A stretch of 20,875 bases of DNA from JALOAT01 sp041677345. GTDB taxonomy: Bacteria; Pseudomonadota; Gammaproteobacteria; Thiohalomonadales; Thiohalomonadaceae. How positions within the stretch are numbered: the first letter of the stretch is position 1; every line of letters starts with the position of its first letter. The stretch lies in NCBI GenBank assembly GCA_041677345.1, contig JBAYQE010000042.1:1-20875 (forward strand), read 5' to 3'. The notes beneath the pieces were generated by a model. That model ran no database searches. It saw nothing but the letters and a program-made list of their open reading frames with translations, and had not been told where the DNA came from. The translations under genes were made by a program, and so were the position numbers. Positions 20,794 through 20,875 of the stretch are shown one piece after another.

Positions 20794-20875
20794 ATGGATA
20801 TGCAGGACAAGAGGGCCGAGGCACGCAAGCTGCGCGAGCGAGGAATACGCCTGAAGGAGATTGCGGCTTTACTGG
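20794..20875 (+). CDS. Truncated ORF with N-terminal helix-turn-helix-like segment
   Basis: Only 27 codons are visible before the window ends. The ATG at 20794 has AGGAG (20780-20784) 9 nt upstream; a second ATG two codons later is possible. It starts 15 nt after the nrdJ stop, so it is probably co-transcribed. The visible residues (EARKLRERGIRLKEIAALL) resemble the first part of a resolvase- or HNH-type helix-turn-helix. This does not look like NrdJb. The family cannot be settled from this fragment. Confidence 0.55.
   Translation, partial: MDMQDKRAEARKLRERGIRLKEIAALL

Noticed and set aside
1..20875. CRISPR arrays, prophage genes or insertion-sequence transposases
   Set aside because: No regularly spaced repeats, integrase or transposase genes are visible; the only mobile signals are the REP palindrome and the intein.

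Overview
The window looks like chromosome from a high-GC, sulfur-oxidizing proteobacterium, most likely a gammaproteobacterium of the Thioalkalivibrio/Ectothiorhodospiraceae type. The reasons are two cytoplasmic sulfite-oxidation modules side by side (a Qmo/Hdr electron-transfer complex and a SoeABC-type sulfite dehydrogenase), a REP-like repeat of the Pseudomonas/Ectothiorhodospira style, and a coenzyme B12-dependent ribonucleotide reductase with NrdR boxes. The taxonomic placement is inference; no rRNA or marker gene is present.

Positions 1-4711, minus strand: qmoA-qmoB-hdrC-hdrB, the last cut by the window edge. QmoAB are HdrA-like flavin/Fe-S proteins. A separate HdrC and HdrB follow, where a fused membrane QmoC would usually stand. 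They probably pass electrons between APS reductase (not in the window) and the quinone pool or another acceptor. Positions 4932-5842, minus: a small uncharacterized acidic protein overlapping a YfcE-type metallophosphoesterase. Positions 5974-10719, plus: soeA, a perfect REP-type palindrome, soeB and soeC, closed by a strong terminator. SoeABC would oxidize sulfite directly to sulfate at the cytoplasmic face of the membrane. The direct and the APS-dependent routes therefore sit back to back.

Positions 11203-11730, plus: a secreted retropepsin-like aspartic protease. Positions 11793-12617, minus: a secreted protein with six EF-hand loops. Positions 12876-13328, minus: a 150-residue cytoplasmic protein that carries the iron-site signature of sulfur oxygenase reductase (HxxxH, a downstream Glu and an upstream Cys) in a half-length protein. 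I consider this the most novel item. Positions 13681-17075, minus: a proteostasis operon, hsp20-cbpA-hsp20-degQ, behind a sigma32-like promoter.

Positions 17488-20778, plus: nrdJ, a class II ribonucleotide reductase interrupted by a 377-residue intein with a LAGLIDADG endonuclease. The intein sits exactly in front of the catalytic radical cysteine of the NPCGEQ motif. The regulatory region holds two NrdR-box-like palindromes. A truncated helix-turn-helix ORF begins at 20794 and runs off the end.
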